Positions 1 to 6,444 of a stretch of 10,291 nt of DNA are shown one piece after another. Numbering within the stretch: position 1 is the first letter of the stretch; each line of letters opens with the position of its first letter. Location: the NCBI GenBank assembly GCA_030698575.1, contig JAUYMQ010000353.1, positions 1-10,291 on the forward strand, given 5' to 3'. The notes beneath the pieces were generated by a model, which had not been told where the DNA came from, did no database searches, and saw nothing but the letters and a program-made list of their open reading frames with translations. The translations under genes were made by a program, and so were the position numbers. Source of the DNA: Deltaproteobacteria bacterium. Its GTDB lineage: Bacteria > JAUYMQ01.

Positions 1-1158
1 AACACCAACGGCCAGTTCGATTACGATCGGTACAAGCGCGCCATGGCGCTTCAGCGCCGGAACGCCAAGGACTTCGAGGCGACCATCCGCCAGGAGCTGC
101 TGCTCAGAAAGATGCAACAGTTCCTGCTCGACTCGGTTCACGTGTCGAAGGCCGAGGTGATGGAGGCCTTCAACCAGGCGCGCGAGAAGGTCGACGTGGA
201 GTTCGTGGCTTTCGATCTGGAGGACTACCAGAAGAAGGCTGAACCGACGCAGGAGGAGATCTCGGCCTTCATCGAAAAGGAGGGGGCGCGGATCGACAGC
301 TACTACCAGGCACGCTTGGCGGACTACAACCGCCCGGAGCAGGTGCGCGCCTCGCACCTGCTGATCGCGCTGGAAGAAGGGGCTGGCCCCGAGCAGGCGA
401 AGGAAGCCGAGGCCAAAGCGACGCGCCTGGCCGCGGAGGCGCGCAAGAAGGGGGCTGATTTCGCCAAGCTCGCGCGTGAGAACTCAGCCGATCCCGGCAG
501 CGCGCCGCGGGGAGGGGATCTCGGGTTCTTCGCCCGCGAGCAGATGGTGACGCCCTTCGCCGACGCCGCGTTCGGCGCCTCCCCGCCCGAAATCGTGGGC
601 CCCGTGAAGACCCGGTTCGGCTACCACGTGATCAAGGTCGAGGAAAAACGCCCCGCCCTCGAGCGAAAGCTCGAGGAGGTGAAGGAGGAGATCGCGCAGA
701 CGCTCGTGACCGAGGATCGGGCGAAAGCGGCGGCCGTCGCCGACGCCCAGGCGCTGCTGGCGAAGGCCGGTGGCGCGAAGAACCTGGCATCTCTCGACCG
801 CCCTCGCGGGGCCCGCTACGGCACTACCGACCCTTTCACCCGCGGCGTTCCCGAGATCCCGAACCTCGGCCGCTCTGCGGAGGCCGTCGAGGCCGCCTTC
901 AGCCTCACCGCCGAAGCGCCGCTGGCCCCGAGCCCGGTCACCGTGGGCGATGCAATTGTGGTGCTGCGACTCAAGGCCCGGACGGACGCGCCCACCGCGC
1001 CGCCCAGCGAGGATCTCGATCCGTTCCGCGAACGCCTGCTGGCCGACAAGCAACGCAAGACGATCTCGCTCTGGCTCATGTCAGCGCGCACGGAGGCGGT
1101 GCAGGCGGGAGATCTAGAGCGCAACGAGCGCACCCTGCAGGAACTCCTCGGGGGCTAG
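1..1158 (+). CDS. ppiD: PpiD/SurA-type periplasmic peptidyl-prolyl cis-trans isomerase, 5' end outside window
   Basis: The reading frame is open from base 1, and residues before the first ATG (position 43), such as NGQFDYDRYKRA, fit the SurA/PpiD N-terminal chaperone domain. The gene therefore starts upstream and 43 is not its start; 385 residues are visible. Order seen: the end of the N-terminal helical chaperone domain, a linker, then a parvulin (PpiC) domain at about 337-650. That domain has the family signatures RASHLLI, the segment around GGDLGFF and FGYHVIKVE. A C-terminal part with AFSL and IVVLRLK resembles the tail of PpiD. Family knowledge: such proteins sit in the periplasm, usually anchored by one N-terminal helix, and help newly exported outer-membrane proteins fold. 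The anchor lies outside the window, so PpiD versus a soluble SurA/PrsA-like protein cannot be settled; the C-terminal match favours PpiD. Confidence 0.87.
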   Translation, partial: NTNGQFDYDRYKRAMALQRRNAKDFEATIRQELLLRKMQQFLLDSVHVSKAEVMEAFNQAREKVDVEFVAFDLEDYQKKAEPTQEEISAFIEKEGARIDSYYQARLADYNRPEQVRASHLLIALEEGAGPEQAKEAEAKATRLAAEARKKGADFAKLARENSADPGSAPRGGDLGFFAREQMVTPFADAAFGASPPEIVGPVKTRFGYHVIKVEEKRPALERKLEEVKEEIAQTLVTEDRAKAAAVADAQALLAKAGGAKNLASLDRPRGARYGTTDPFTRGVPEIPNLGRSAEAVEAAFSLTAEAPLAPSPVTVGDAIVVLRLKARTDAPTAPPSEDLDPFRERLLADKQRKTISLWLMSARTEAVQAGDLERNERTLQELLGG

Positions 1159-1186
1159 GCAGCGCCCTCGCGATCGCGGAGAAAGA

Positions 1187-1217
1187 AAAAGCCCGGCGTC
1201 GATGACGCCGGGCTTTT
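1187..1217. terminator. Bidirectional intrinsic terminator between convergent genes
   Basis: A perfect 14-bp inverted repeat is seen: AAAAGCCCGGCGTC, a 3-base loop GAT, then GACGCCGGGCTTTT. The GC core is flanked by A's on the left and T's on the right, so it can end transcription in both directions. It lies 28 bases after the stop of the isomerase gene and 33 bases after the stop of the malic enzyme gene, exactly where a shared terminator is expected. Confidence 0.93.
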
Positions 1218-1250
1218 CATTGGAGCCCCTTCAGACAGCCTCACCGGCAA

Positions 1251-2552
1251 TCAATCCGCCTCGGGCATGCGCAGGGAGGCAACGTGCCTCGCCCGCTTTT
1301 CCAGCTCCTTGGTGTAGGCGTCGAGGCTCTCGATCTGCTTCCGGGCCACGCCGGATTTCATCGCCGCCTCGGCCACGGCCGGCGCGACGCTGAAGAGGAC
1401 GTTGGGATCGAAGGGCTTCGGAATGATGTACTCCGGCCCGAACTCGAGGCTCTTGAGTCCGTAGGCCACGAGCACGCTCTCGGGCACTTTCTGCTTCGCC
1501 AGATTCGCCAGCGCCTTCGTGGCGGCCACCTTCATCTCTATGCTGATCGACCGGGCCCGCACATCCAGGGCGCCGCGGAAGATGAAGGGGAAACCGAGGA
1601 CATTGTTCACCTGATTGGGGAAGTCGCTGCGCCCGGTGGCCATGATGATGTCGCTGCGCGCCTCCCGCGCCTCGTAGTAGCTGATCTCGGGCACCGGGTT
1701 CGCCATGGCGAAGACGATCGGGCGCGGCGCCATGCTCTTGACCATGATGCGCGTGACCAGTTCCGCCGACGAGACGCCGACGAAGGCGTCGGCGCCGCGC
1801 ATGGCATCCTCGAGCGTGCGGAGGTTCGTCCTGACCGCGAAGCGCTCCTTGAAGGGGTTCATGTTCTCCTTGCGCCCCTCGTAAATCACCCCGCTCCGAT
1901 CGCACATGATCATGTTCTCACGCTTGACGCCTAGGTCCACGTAGAGCAGCGCGCAACCCACGGCGGCAGCCCCCGCGCCCGAGAACACAACCTTCATCTC
2001 CTCGATCTTCTTGTTCTGCAGTTCGACGGCGTTCAGGAAGGCCGCAGCCGAAATGATGGCCGTGCCGTGCTGATCGTCGTGGAAGACCGGGATCTCCATC
2101 CGCCTGCTCAGCTCTTCCTCGATGTGGAAACACTTCGGCGCCGCGATGTCTTCCAGGTTGATGCCGCCGAAGGTCGGCTCGAGGGCCGAAACGACCTCGA
2201 TGATTTTCTCTGGATCCTGCGTGTTCAGCTCGAGGTCGAACACATCGACGTCGGCGAAGCGCTTGAAGAGAACACCCTTGCCTTCCATGACCGGCTTGCC
2301 CGCAAGCCCGCCGATGTTCCCGAGGCCGAGCACCGCGCTGCCGTCGGAGATGACCGCCACAAGATTGGCTTTCGAGGTGTAGCGATACGCCTTCAGGGGG
2401 TCGACCGCGATCTCGAGGCAGGGCTCGGCCACACCGGGGGTGTAGGCGAGGCTCAGGTCTTCCTGGGTTTGGCAGGGTTTGGTGGGCACGGTCTCGACTT
2501 TCCCGTGCCGGCCGCGGGAGTGATACTCGAGCGCTTTCTCCTTCCAATCCAT
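1251..2552 (-). CDS. maeB: Malic enzyme (NAD(P)-dependent malate dehydrogenase, decarboxylating), single-domain MaeB-type
   Basis: This enzyme oxidatively decarboxylates L-malate to pyruvate and CO2 with reduction of NAD(P)+, linking the TCA cycle to pyruvate. The 433 residues cover the whole malic domain and NAD-binding domain. Visible motifs: AYTPGVAEP with the catalytic Tyr37; [13 protein letters not shown] with the catalytic Lys92; the metal-binding Glu134-Asp135 and Asp159-Asp160 (FHDDQHGTA); the Rossmann loop GAGAAAVG at 192-199; ANPVPEI at 284-290; and a typical [11 protein letters not shown] at 313-323. Length matches the short bacterial and archaeal forms; the phosphotransacetylase-like C-terminal domain of E. 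coli MaeB is absent. The start ATG (2552) is supported by the family N-terminus ([11 protein letters not shown]) and a GGAG nine bases upstream. Cofactor preference cannot be read from sequence alone. It is transcribed alone, with its own promoter and terminator. Confidence 0.95.
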   Translation of the reverse strand: MDWKEKALEYHSRGRHGKVETVPTKPCQTQEDLSLAYTPGVAEPCLEIAVDPLKAYRYTSKANLVAVISDGSAVLGLGNIGGLAGKPVMEGKGVLFKRFADVDVFDLELNTQDPEKIIEVVSALEPTFGGINLEDIAAPKCFHIEEELSRRMEIPVFHDDQHGTAIISAAAFLNAVELQNKKIEEMKVVFSGAGAAAVGCALLYVDLGVKRENMIMCDRSGVIYEGRKENMNPFKERFAVRTNLRTLEDAMRGADAFVGVSSAELVTRIMVKSMAPRPIVFAMANPVPEISYYEAREARSDIIMATGRSDFPNQVNNVLGFPFIFRGALDVRARSISIEMKVAATKALANLAKQKVPESVLVAYGLKSLEFGPEYIIPKPFDPNVLFSVAPAVAEAAMKSGVARKQIESLDAYTKELEKRARHVASLRMPEAD

Positions 2553-2644
2553 GTCGGTGGGCTCCGTCAGGGGGCTCCACGGCGCCGAAAGCCGCCGACC
2601 GACTTGATTTCTCGGGCTGCGGCTCGGCGCTGCGAAAGACTACC

Positions 2645-2674
2645 TTTATAGCACAGGATTGTATGCAATCCCAA
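2645..2674 (-). promoter_or_regulatory. Probable sigma70-type promoter of the malic enzyme gene
   Basis: On the minus strand TTGGGA (2674-2669) and TATAAA (2650-2645) are separated by 18 bases. This would start transcription near 2638 and give an 85-base leader. It sits in the only gap upstream of the malic enzyme, just after the terminator of the preceding gene. The -10 box is good and the -35 box moderate. Confidence 0.55.
2656..2671. promoter_or_regulatory. Operator-like dyad in the malic enzyme promoter
   Basis: The sequence is GGATTG-TATG-CAATCC: two perfect 6-base arms around a 4-base centre, 14 of 16 positions symmetric. It covers the promoter spacer and part of the -35 box, where a bound repressor would block RNA polymerase. 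The TTGTATGCAA core resembles operators of GntR/FadR-type regulators, but no regulator gene is nearby, so that assignment is inference. Confidence 0.45.
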
Positions 2675-2724
2675 GGACTTTCGAGCGGCTTCCTGTGGAT
2701 GGCGGCGCGCAACCCCCCGCGCCG

Positions 2725-2758
2725 AAAAAGAAAGGCGGGAACCGGCGATCAGGTCCCG
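2725..2758 (-). terminator. Probable intrinsic terminator after the MBL/beta-CASP gene
   Basis: On the minus strand, 20 bases past the stop codon, CGGGA-CC pairs with GG-T-TCCCG around the 8-base loop TGATCGCC (one bulged T). It is followed after CC by TTTCTTTTT. A 7-bp GC-rich stem plus U-rich tail is a reasonable terminator, weaker than the two perfect ones in this window. Confidence 0.6.
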
Positions 2759-2777
2759 GAAGCGCCCTCGCGGCCCC

Positions 2778-4187
2778 TCACAGATCGAACGTTTCGTGGA
2801 GGGCCGGGGTTTCCACCCGCCTGGCTTTCAGCATTTTCGCGAAGATCTGCCGGGTCTCATCTTCACCGTGCACCACGAAGGTGATCTCGGGCTCGCCGGT
2901 CTTCGCGTGCCAGGCCAGCAGTTCCGCCTGGTCGGCGTGCGCCGAGAAGCCGCCGAGCGTGTGAACCCTGGCCCGCACGTGAATCTCCTCGTCAAAGATG
3001 GTCACGCGCTTCTCCCCGTCGATGATCCGGCGCCCGAGCGTCCCCCGGGCCGCAAAGCCGACGAAGACGATGCTGCTTTCGGCCCGCCAGAGGTTGTACT
3101 TCAGGTGATGGCGCACCCGACCGCCCGTGCACATCCCCGACCCGGCGATGATGACGGCGCCTCCCGCGATGCGGTTGATGGCCATCGACTCGGCGGTCTC
3201 GTGAGTGAAGTGGAGCCCGGGAAGATGGAAAGGGTCCTTCCCCTCCCGGAACAGCCGGGACGTTTCCTCGTCGTAGCATTCGGGATGTCGCCGGAAGATC
3301 TCGGTGGCCGAGATGGCCATGGGCGAATCGAGGAAGACCTGCATCGAGGCGGGCAGGCGCCCCGCCCCGACGCCTTCGCGCAGGTGGTAGAGCACCTCCT
3401 GCGCGCGCTCGAGGGCGAAGCTCGGGATGATTACGTTGCCGCCGCGCGCGAAGGTTCCGGTGATGGCCTCGTACAGTTCCTCGACGGAGGATTCGAGGGG
3501 CCTATGCTGGCGGTTGCCGTAGGTCGACTCCATGACAACCACGTCGGCCGTGGGCGGCGTGTCGGGATCGCGCAGGATGGGCCGTCCGCCGTAGCCCAGA
3601 TCGCCCGAGAAGAGGACTTTGCGCCGCCGTCCCTTCTCCTCCAGTTCGAGGAGCACGCTTGAAGCGCCGAGAATGTGCCCCGCGTCGAGATAGGTAGCCG
3701 TGATGCCGGGCGCCAGTGCGAGGGGCTTTCCGTAGGAAGCCGGGCGCCCGAAGGCGTCCATCGTGTCGAGCGCATCGAGCGTGGTGTACAGCGGCTCTTC
3801 CAGTTCGTGGCGCTGCCCCCGCTTCCTCGGCTTTCCGCGCCGCTCCGCCCGGCGCTGCCGCCGGCGGGCGTCCTCTTCCTGGATTCCGGCGGAATCGAGC
3901 AGCACCAGGCGCGCCAGATCACGCGTGGCGCCGGTGGCGATGATCTCGCCGCGAAAGCCCCGGCTCTTGAGTAACGGCAGCCGCCCGCAGTGATCGAGGT
4001 GGGCGTGGGTGAGAAGGACGAAGTCGACTTCCTCCGGCTCGAAGCCGAAGGGCTCGGCATTCTCTTCCCGCAGTTCGCGCCCGCCCTGGTAGAGCCCGCA
4101 ATCGACGAGGATCCGGAGCCCCGCGCATTCCACCAGGAAGCAGGAACCGGTGACGCCGCCGGCAGCGCCATGGAAGCTGATCTTCAT
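2778..4187 (-). CDS. Metallo-beta-lactamase/beta-CASP family RNA-specificity hydrolase (CPSF73-like)
   Basis: The 469-residue protein has the full layout of bacterial CPSF73-like nucleases. Seen in order: the N-terminal MBL strand MKISFHGAAGGVTGSCF; the zinc motif HAHLDH (His61, His63, Asp65, His66); His171 in AGHILGAS; Asp196 in FSGDLG; the beta-CASP motif A acid Glu220 in ESTYGN; the AGSGMCTGGR segment (348-357); motif B His417 in GGFSAHAD; and motif C His440 in VVHGE. All metal ligands are present, so it should be active. Known relatives are endo- or exoribonucleases of RNA processing; the natural substrate is unknown for this subfamily. A strongly basic stretch (residues 107-127, mostly Arg/Lys) could bind nucleic acid and seems common in the family. 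The ATG at 4187 fits the family N-terminus and has GAGGAG 11-13 bases upstream. It is monocistronic, with a terminator behind it. Confidence 0.92.
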   Translation of the reverse strand: MKISFHGAAGGVTGSCFLVECAGLRILVDCGLYQGGRELREENAEPFGFEPEEVDFVLLTHAHLDHCGRLPLLKSRGFRGEIIATGATRDLARLVLLDSAGIQEEDARRRQRRAERRGKPRKRGQRHELEEPLYTTLDALDTMDAFGRPASYGKPLALAPGITATYLDAGHILGASSVLLELEEKGRRRKVLFSGDLGYGGRPILRDPDTPPTADVVVMESTYGNRQHRPLESSVEELYEAITGTFARGGNVIIPSFALERAQEVLYHLREGVGAGRLPASMQVFLDSPMAISATEIFRRHPECYDEETSRLFREGKDPFHLPGLHFTHETAESMAINRIAGGAVIIAGSGMCTGGRVRHHLKYNLWRAESSIVFVGFAARGTLGRRIIDGEKRVTIFDEEIHVRARVHTLGGFSAHADQAELLAWHAKTGEPEITFVVHGEDETRQIFAKMLKARRVETPALHETFDL

Positions 4188-4229
4188 GCGGTCGGGCTCT
4201 CCTCAATGCAAACTTGCTCGCCTCGCCAC

Positions 4230-4235
4230 ATTCTA
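4230..4235 (-). promoter_or_regulatory. Possible -10 element for the MBL/beta-CASP gene
   Basis: TAGAAT reads on the minus strand 42 bases upstream of the ATG, at a fitting distance for a short leader. No convincing -35 box lies 16-18 bases upstream, so this is only a candidate. Confidence 0.3.
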
Positions 4236-4293
4236 CACCATCACAGCACCGGGGGAGGGAGCCCGCCTTCGGACATGCAATAGTTTCATGAGG

Positions 4294-4302
4294 TGTTATG
4301 AT
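4294..4302 (+). promoter_or_regulatory. Possible extended -10 promoter for the PAP2 phosphatase gene
   Basis: TGTTATGAT has the TGn extension followed by TATGAT, 51 bases upstream of the ATG at 4354. The -35 region (around 4274-4279) does not match TTGACA, which extended -10 promoters can tolerate. Confidence 0.4.
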
Positions 4303-4317
4303 GACGCGCCAATAGCC

Positions 4318-4353
4318 CCCTGAACAGAGAAACACCTCCCTGAACGGGGAACA
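4318..4353 (+). repeat. Imperfect 20-base tandem repeat covering the ribosome-binding region
   Basis: CCCTGAACAGAGAAACA (from 4318) is followed at a 20-base period by CCCTGAACGGGGAACAA, which runs into the ATG at 4354. The first eight bases are identical. The second copy supplies the GGGGA used as ribosome-binding site. It may be a chance local duplication. Confidence 0.5.
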
Positions 4354-4902
4354 ATGGACGCGATCGCCGAGCTCGATCAGCAACTCTTCCACTATATAAA
4401 CCAGGTCCTGGCTTACCCGCCCCTCGATCCGGTGATGACCACCATCACGCGCATCCGTTACTGGCGCGTGCCATTCGGGATCCTGGGTGTGCTCCTCTTC
4501 TTCTTCGGAGGGAAGAAGGGAAAGATCGTCGTCCTTCTCCTGATCCCGGCCATCGCGGTCTCGGACGTTTTCAACGCGAAGATCCTGAAGCACGTCTTCG
4601 AGCGCGTTCGGCCCTGCCACGAGCTGCCGGATGTCCGCCTGCTGGTCTCCTGCCGGCATTCGCCCTCCTTCCCTTCGAATCACGCGTTCAACATCTTCAC
4701 CGCCGCGACGCTCTTCGCGCAGTTCTACTCCTGGCGCATCGGCCTCGTCGCGCTCACGATCGCCACGGCTGTGGGCTACTCGCGCGTCTATGTCGGCGCG
4801 CACTATCCCTTCGACGTGCTGGTTGGCGCCGCCTTGGGCATCCTGTGGGGATCCGCCGTGGCCTGGACCTACCGCCGCTGGCAGAACCGGGGTCAGGCTT
4901 GA
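4354..4902 (+). CDS. PAP2-family membrane phosphatase (PgpB/undecaprenyl-pyrophosphatase type)
   Basis: The 182-residue protein carries all three PAP2 signature motifs. These are KX6RP (Lys79 to Arg86-Pro87), PSNH (107-110, with the catalytic His110) and SRX5HX3D (Ser143-Arg144, His150, Asp154). Hydrophobic segments at about 40-53, 58-73, 111-125, 129-147 and 155-172 make it an integral inner-membrane protein with the active site near the membrane surface. Known relatives dephosphorylate lipid phosphates such as phosphatidic acid, phosphatidylglycerol phosphate or undecaprenyl pyrophosphate; sequence alone does not choose among them. Length is typical for the small single-domain forms. GGGGA ends five bases before the ATG. 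It is a single-gene unit, divergent from the MBL nuclease gene and ended by the hairpin at 4973-5006. Confidence 0.93.
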   Translation: MDAIAELDQQLFHYINQVLAYPPLDPVMTTITRIRYWRVPFGILGVLLFFFGGKKGKIVVLLLIPAIAVSDVFNAKILKHVFERVRPCHELPDVRLLVSCRHSPSFPSNHAFNIFTAATLFAQFYSWRIGLVALTIATAVGYSRVYVGAHYPFDVLVGAALGILWGSAVAWTYRRWQNRGQA

Positions 4903-4972
4903 CTTGTTGACTTATTGGACCCCGACCCTGCGATGAACCGGGCGCCTCGCCACGAAATTCGCAGCAGACGAA

Positions 4973-5006
4973 ACGAGCCCGCCAGATTACTCCCTGGCGG
5001 GCTCGT
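4973..5006. terminator. Bidirectional hairpin terminator between the PAP2 gene and tRNA-Ala
   Basis: A perfect 13-bp stem is seen, ACGAGCCCGCCAG / CTGGCGGGCTCGT, around the 8-base loop ATTACTCC. On the plus strand it is followed by CGTTTC and on the minus strand by TTCGTC, so the U-tracts are short. Its place, 70 bases after the phosphatase stop and 31 bases beyond the tRNA 3' end, supports ending transcription from both sides. Confidence 0.85.
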
Positions 5007-5036
5007 CGTTTCAATGTCGCTACTTCGATCTACGAT

Positions 5037-5112
5037 TGGTGGAGCTGAGGGGGTTCGAACCCCTGACCCTCAGACTGCCAGCCTGATGCTCTCCCAGCTG
5101 AGCTACAGCCCC
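5037..5112 (-). tRNA. tRNA-Ala (anticodon GGC)
   Basis: The minus strand folds into a complete 76-base cloverleaf. The acceptor stem is GGGGCTG with CAGCTCC and includes the G3:U70 wobble pair that is the alanine identity element. The D arm is GCTC-AGCTGGGA-GAGC. The anticodon stem TCAGG/TCTGA holds the loop CTGGCAG with anticodon GGC. The variable loop has 5 bases (GGGTC), and the T arm is AGGGG-TTCGAAC-CCCCT. The discriminator A and the CCA end are encoded (5037-5040). It reads GCC codons, which are abundant in this GC-rich segment. It is transcribed alone from the promoter at 5148-5176. Confidence 0.98.
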
Positions 5113-5118
5113 ATAAAG

Positions 5119-5140
5119 GGCGGGCGGCACGCCGCCTGCC
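5119..5140 (-). other. GC-rich hairpin in the tRNA-Ala leader
   Basis: On the minus strand GGC-A-GGCGG pairs with CCGCC-C-GCC (one A-C mismatch) around CGTG, ending six bases before the mature tRNA 5' end. It would form in the precursor leader removed by RNase P. No U-tract follows before the tRNA, so it is not a terminator. Confidence 0.5.
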
Positions 5141-5147
5141 TTGCCGA

Positions 5148-5176
5148 ACGCTAACATCGGCCCCCGGTATTGTCAA
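5148..5176 (-). promoter_or_regulatory. Sigma70-type promoter of tRNA-Ala
   Basis: On the minus strand a perfect TTGACA (5176-5171) is followed after exactly 17 bases by TAGCGT (5153-5148). This would start the precursor about 30 bases upstream of the tRNA. It is the best consensus promoter in the window, as expected for a stable RNA gene. Confidence 0.8.
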
Positions 5177-5181
5177 CGTTT

Positions 5182-5219
5182 ACGCGCCTCTGCGACCGAT
5201 CCCCGAGAATCAGGCGCGT
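5182..5219. repeat. Perfect 8-base inverted repeat upstream of the tRNA promoter
   Basis: ACGCGCCT (5182-5189) and AGGCGCGT (5212-5219) are exact reverse complements separated by 22 bases. The element starts six bases beyond the -35 box of the tRNA promoter and lies upstream of the gene at 5408. It could be a protein-binding dyad spaced about three helical turns, or chance in GC-rich DNA. No U-tract follows. Confidence 0.45.
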
Positions 5220-5407
5220 TCAAGTTCGCTCAGAATCGCACGATGAAACCGATATCGCGCAGCGCTACCGGGCGCATCGAATATGAAGTATAAATTGCGG
5301 TCCGTTCCGGGGTTGGCTGCCCCTGCAGCCGGTCCGCCACCTGGTCTCAACCTTCTCGGCGTCTCAGTTTTTTCGGCCTCTCAGCTTTTCCGAAGGAGTC
5401 GTAACCG
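5220..5407 (+). promoter_or_regulatory. Upstream region of the secreted hydrolase-like gene
   Basis: A TATAAA box (5289-5294) lies in a locally AT-rich stretch about 115 bases before the start codon; no good -35 box is found (TACCGG at 17-base spacing). Downstream of it, GGCTGC-CCCT-GCAGCC (5315-5330) can form a small hairpin in the leader. AAGGAG at 5393-5398, nine bases before the ATG, is a strong ribosome-binding site and decides the start of the gene at 5408. Confidence 0.4.
5356..5389 (+). repeat. Two-copy 17-base tandem repeat in the leader of the gene at 5408
   Basis: TCGGCGTCTCAGTTTTT (5356-5372) is followed directly by TCGGCCTCTCAGCTTTT (5373-5389), 15 of 17 bases identical. It ends a few bases before the AAGGAG ribosome-binding site. 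The pyrimidine-rich repeats would lie in the untranslated leader of the mRNA. Confidence 0.75.
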
Positions 5408-6214
5408 ATGATCCAGCGTTCCATCCGAACCGCTCTCGTTTTCACGCTCCTACTGGCCCCCTCCCAGACAGCGGCCACGACGACCCCCAAGCCGCTTCCG
5501 CGGACTGCAACAGTTGATCTCGCGGTCGCCTTGCCCAGCGGCGAGCAGACGCTCCCTGTCTATCGCTTCAGCCGCCAGCCCCACGAGTACACACAGGCCA
5601 TGATGTATTTCTCAGCCCCCTCCGGTGTGACCGAAGAGGATCACGAGATGGCGCGCCAGGTCGCCGAAAACGGGTGCTGGGCGGTTCTTCTCGATCTCGG
5701 GAAGCTCACTTCGAAGTTCAAGGACGAGGCGGAGTTCGATCAGGCGGTCGTGGCCATCGCCCTTGCGATGAGGAAGAGCATGAGCGACGCCATCGGGCCC
5801 AGGATGAAGGACCAGGGTGAGAGAAAGTGGCCCTATACTTTCGCCGGCCGGGGCGCCGGGGCGGTGCGCGCGTCTCGCGCGGCGATCGGCTTCGAGGCCA
5901 AGGGCAAGGTGCGGGGTGTGATGATGATCGAGCCGGCGGTCGAGGCGCCCGGAATCGGAACCGGGGCGGCGCAGGTCGAGCATTCCCAGCTCCTCCCGAA
6001 GCTCGGGGTGGCGCCGGTGGCTTTCGCCGTCTCCGGCGAGAACGAAACCGTTCACACCCTCGAGAAAGACGTCATCGGCTACAACGCGGTGAAGCCCTCG
6101 GTCAAGGGCGGGCTCGAGTTCATCTCCATGCACTACCCGATCCGCAGGCAGCGGGCGCCCCGCACGGGGCCAGCCGTGTTCGATCCCGGCAAGCTCTTCC
6201 AGCCCGGACGCTGA
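5408..6214 (+). CDS. Secreted protein with a probable alpha/beta-hydrolase-like fold lacking the nucleophile serine
   Basis: I do not recognise this 268-residue protein as a named gene. It begins with a signal peptide (Arg4, Arg7, then ALVFTLLLA, a likely cut near residues 22-23), so it should be exported. After a Pro/Thr-rich linker the order is: a strand region (TVDLAVALPSG, then AMMYFSAP at 64-71), a helix, WAVLLDLG (91-98), a long acidic helical segment, and YTFAGRGAGAVRASRAAIG (143-161). Then follow VRGVMMIEPA (168-177) and VAPVAFAVSGENETVH (201-216). This order resembles dienelactone-hydrolase-like alpha/beta hydrolases, where the elbow should be G-x-S-x-G; here it is G147-R-G-A-G151, with no serine or cysteine nucleophile. 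A binding or regulatory role, or a different fold, is therefore possible. ATG is preceded by AAGGAG at nine bases. It appears monocistronic. Confidence 0.72.
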   Translation: MIQRSIRTALVFTLLLAPSQTAATTTPKPLPRTATVDLAVALPSGEQTLPVYRFSRQPHEYTQAMMYFSAPSGVTEEDHEMARQVAENGCWAVLLDLGKLTSKFKDEAEFDQAVVAIALAMRKSMSDAIGPRMKDQGERKWPYTFAGRGAGAVRASRAAIGFEAKGKVRGVMMIEPAVEAPGIGTGAAQVEHSQLLPKLGVAPVAFAVSGENETVHTLEKDVIGYNAVKPSVKGGLEFISMHYPIRRQRAPRTGPAVFDPGKLFQPGR

Positions 6215-6220
6215 GAGCGC

Positions 6221-6276
6221 GGGGGGATTGCGTCGTCGGGCCTCAATACTTCCTCGGCCCTCCTCGCAATGACATG
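6221..6276. repeat. Short palindromic intergenic repeat (REP/MITE-like)
   Basis: Outer arms ATTGC (6227-6231) and GCAAT (6266-6270) and inner arms GGGCC (6238-6242) and GGCCC (6256-6260) are exact inverted repeats, giving a long imperfect hairpin. On the minus strand its edge reads GTCATTGCGAGGAG and the other end reads GCAATCCCCC. I recall this TCATTGCGAG...GCAATC layout as a dispersed intergenic repeat in many environmental and deltaproteobacterial genomes. It starts seven bases after the stop at 6214 and could also stabilise or end that transcript. Only one copy is in the window. Confidence 0.6.
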
Positions 6277-6306
6277 CGGGGCGAATGTTACGGCCCCTCG
6301 CGCGTC

Positions 6307-6335
6307 TTGATGGGGTGCGGGGCGGGTGGTAGCAT
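6307..6335 (+). promoter_or_regulatory. Probable sigma70-type promoter of the VWA-TonB-repeat operon
   Basis: TTGATG (6307-6312) and TAGCAT (6330-6335) are separated by exactly 17 bases. The -10 box is close to that of the tRNA promoter in this window (TAGCGT). Transcription would start near 6342 and give a leader of about 100 bases before the GTG at 6445. Just upstream, GGGGC (6278-6282) and GCCCC (6293-6297) form a small dyad. Confidence 0.55.
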
Positions 6336-6444
6336 CGTTTTTTCCCGGTTTCACGCGCGCGGGCGTCGGTCCGGATCTCGCCTCCCACCCCCCAGGGCGC
6401 GTACCCGATCCATCCCCGCCCGCATCCTCAAGAGAGCGCCTAGC

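Noticed and set aside
1200-1393. Small plus-strand open frame beginning in the terminator region (63 codons)
   Set aside because: It runs through the terminator stem into the antisense of the malic enzyme, with no ribosome-binding site and a low-complexity Arg/Pro product.
5037-5112. tRNA-Ala as an integration (attachment) site for a mobile element
   Set aside because: No integrase, no duplicated tRNA 3' end and no change in base composition on either side.
5119-5140. GC-rich hairpin before the tRNA as a terminator or T-box-like element
   Set aside because: It lies inside the short leader between promoter and tRNA, with no U-tract or downstream protein gene; more likely just precursor leader structure.
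5827-6444. Long upstream extension of the VWA reading frame, from an ATG at 5827
   Set aside because: It overlaps the well-supported gene at 5408-6214 and contains the intergenic repeat and promoter; its translation is Arg/Gly-rich noise. A signal peptide appears only with the GTG at 6445.
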